Source of the DNA: Chloroflexota bacterium
GTDB taxonomy: Bacteria > Chloroflexota > Limnocylindria > Limnocylindrales > CSP1-4
DNA: 5,794 nt
NCBI GenBank assembly: GCA_025935655.1
Contig: JAICUV010000221.1
Coordinates: 1-5,794, forward strand
Direction: 5' to 3'
Part shown: positions 5,540 through 5,794 of the stretch, one piece after another
Layout of the letters: each line of letters starts with the position of its first letter
How positions within the stretch are numbered: the stretch's first letter is position 1
Position numbers and translations under genes: made by a program
Notes under the pieces: generated by a model
Seen by the model: the letters and a program-made list of their open reading frames with translations, nothing else
The model's database searches: none
What the model was told of the DNA's origin: nothing

Positions 5540-5794
5540 TGCTCCGCCGACGCGTCATCCCCTGTCTCGATGTCTCCAACGGGCGGGTGGTGAAGGGCAC
5601 CCGGTTCGTGGATCTCGTGGACGAGGGCGACCCGCCCGAGCTGGCGGAACGCTATGCGCGGGAGGGCGCGGACGAGCTCGTGTTCCTGGACATCTCCGCC
5701 GCGCCCGAGGGTCGCGGCACGCTCCTCGACATCGTCGAGCGCACGGCCCGGCGCGCGTTCATCCCGCTGACGGTCGGTGGCGGCGTCCGGTCCG
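5539..5794 (+). CDS. hisF: HisF, cyclase subunit of imidazole glycerol phosphate synthase (partial)
   Basis: (Beta/alpha)8-barrel synthase that uses ammonia from HisH to convert PRFAR to imidazole glycerol phosphate and AICAR. The first 85 codons are in the window; the family is about 250 residues. The N-terminus matches the family closely: RVIPCLDVSNGRVVKG at 5-20 with catalytic Asp11 and Lys19, GDPPELAERYAREGADELVF starting at residue 30, FLDISA at 49-54, and phosphate-binding PLTVGGGVRS at 76-85. The second catalytic Asp (about 130) lies beyond the edge. Its ATG shares one base with the hisH stop (TGATG), and no strong ribosome-binding site is seen, so translation probably depends on termination of hisH. 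HisF rather than HisA is clear from IPCLDV and ADELVFLDI. Confidence 0.97.
   Translation, partial: MLRRRVIPCLDVSNGRVVKGTRFVDLVDEGDPPELAERYAREGADELVFLDISAAPEGRGTLLDIVERTARRAFIPLTVGGGVRS

Overview
The window is one histidine-biosynthesis locus from a very GC-rich bacterium, with G or C at almost every third codon position. It has no mobile elements, RNA genes or CRISPR, and coding sequence fills everything except about 100 bases. I cannot name the lineage from sequence alone. GC-rich Chloroflexota or Actinobacteriota are the natural candidates. HisA looks like ordinary HisA rather than the actinobacterial bifunctional PriA, and a YerC-type TrpR-family regulator leads the operon, so I lean weakly towards Chloroflexota (inference).

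Layout: the minus strand (1-460) holds the first 153 codons of hisA, reading leftward out of the window. A short, relatively AT-rich intergenic region (461-561) follows. It carries a candidate sigma70-type promoter (perfect TTGACA, 17-base spacer, TAGCGT) and a 32-bp near-perfect palindrome, 474-505. The plus strand then carries a seven-gene run: a TrpR-superfamily (YerC/YecD-type) DNA-binding protein (562-888), hisG (885-1745), hisD (1742-3088), hisC (3085-4269), hisB (4266-4892), hisH (4889-5539) and the first 85 codons of hisF (5539 to the edge). All six junctions overlap, by 4 bases at five of them and by 1 base at the last, so this is a tightly coupled operon.

Together the genes cover most of the PRPP-to-histidine route. 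HisG commits PRPP and ATP; HisA isomerises ProFAR to PRFAR; HisH and HisF form the glutamine-dependent imidazole glycerol phosphate synthase; HisB dehydrates; HisC transaminates; HisD carries out the last two oxidations to histidine. Not seen here are HisI/HisE (PR-AMP cyclohydrolase and PR-ATP pyrophosphatase) and a histidinol-phosphate phosphatase. HisB is the monofunctional dehydratase.

The most interesting point is regulatory. A TrpR-like repressor with a changed ligand pocket is the first gene of the his operon. Just upstream, overlapping the predicted -10 and start point, is a long palindrome whose core (TAG-N4-CTA) has the same layout as the core of the E. coli trp operator. The palindrome sits between the divergent hisA and the operon, so one site could control both transcripts. 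This suggests an autoregulated histidine-responsive repressor circuit, which is a hypothesis from sequence and not a demonstrated function.
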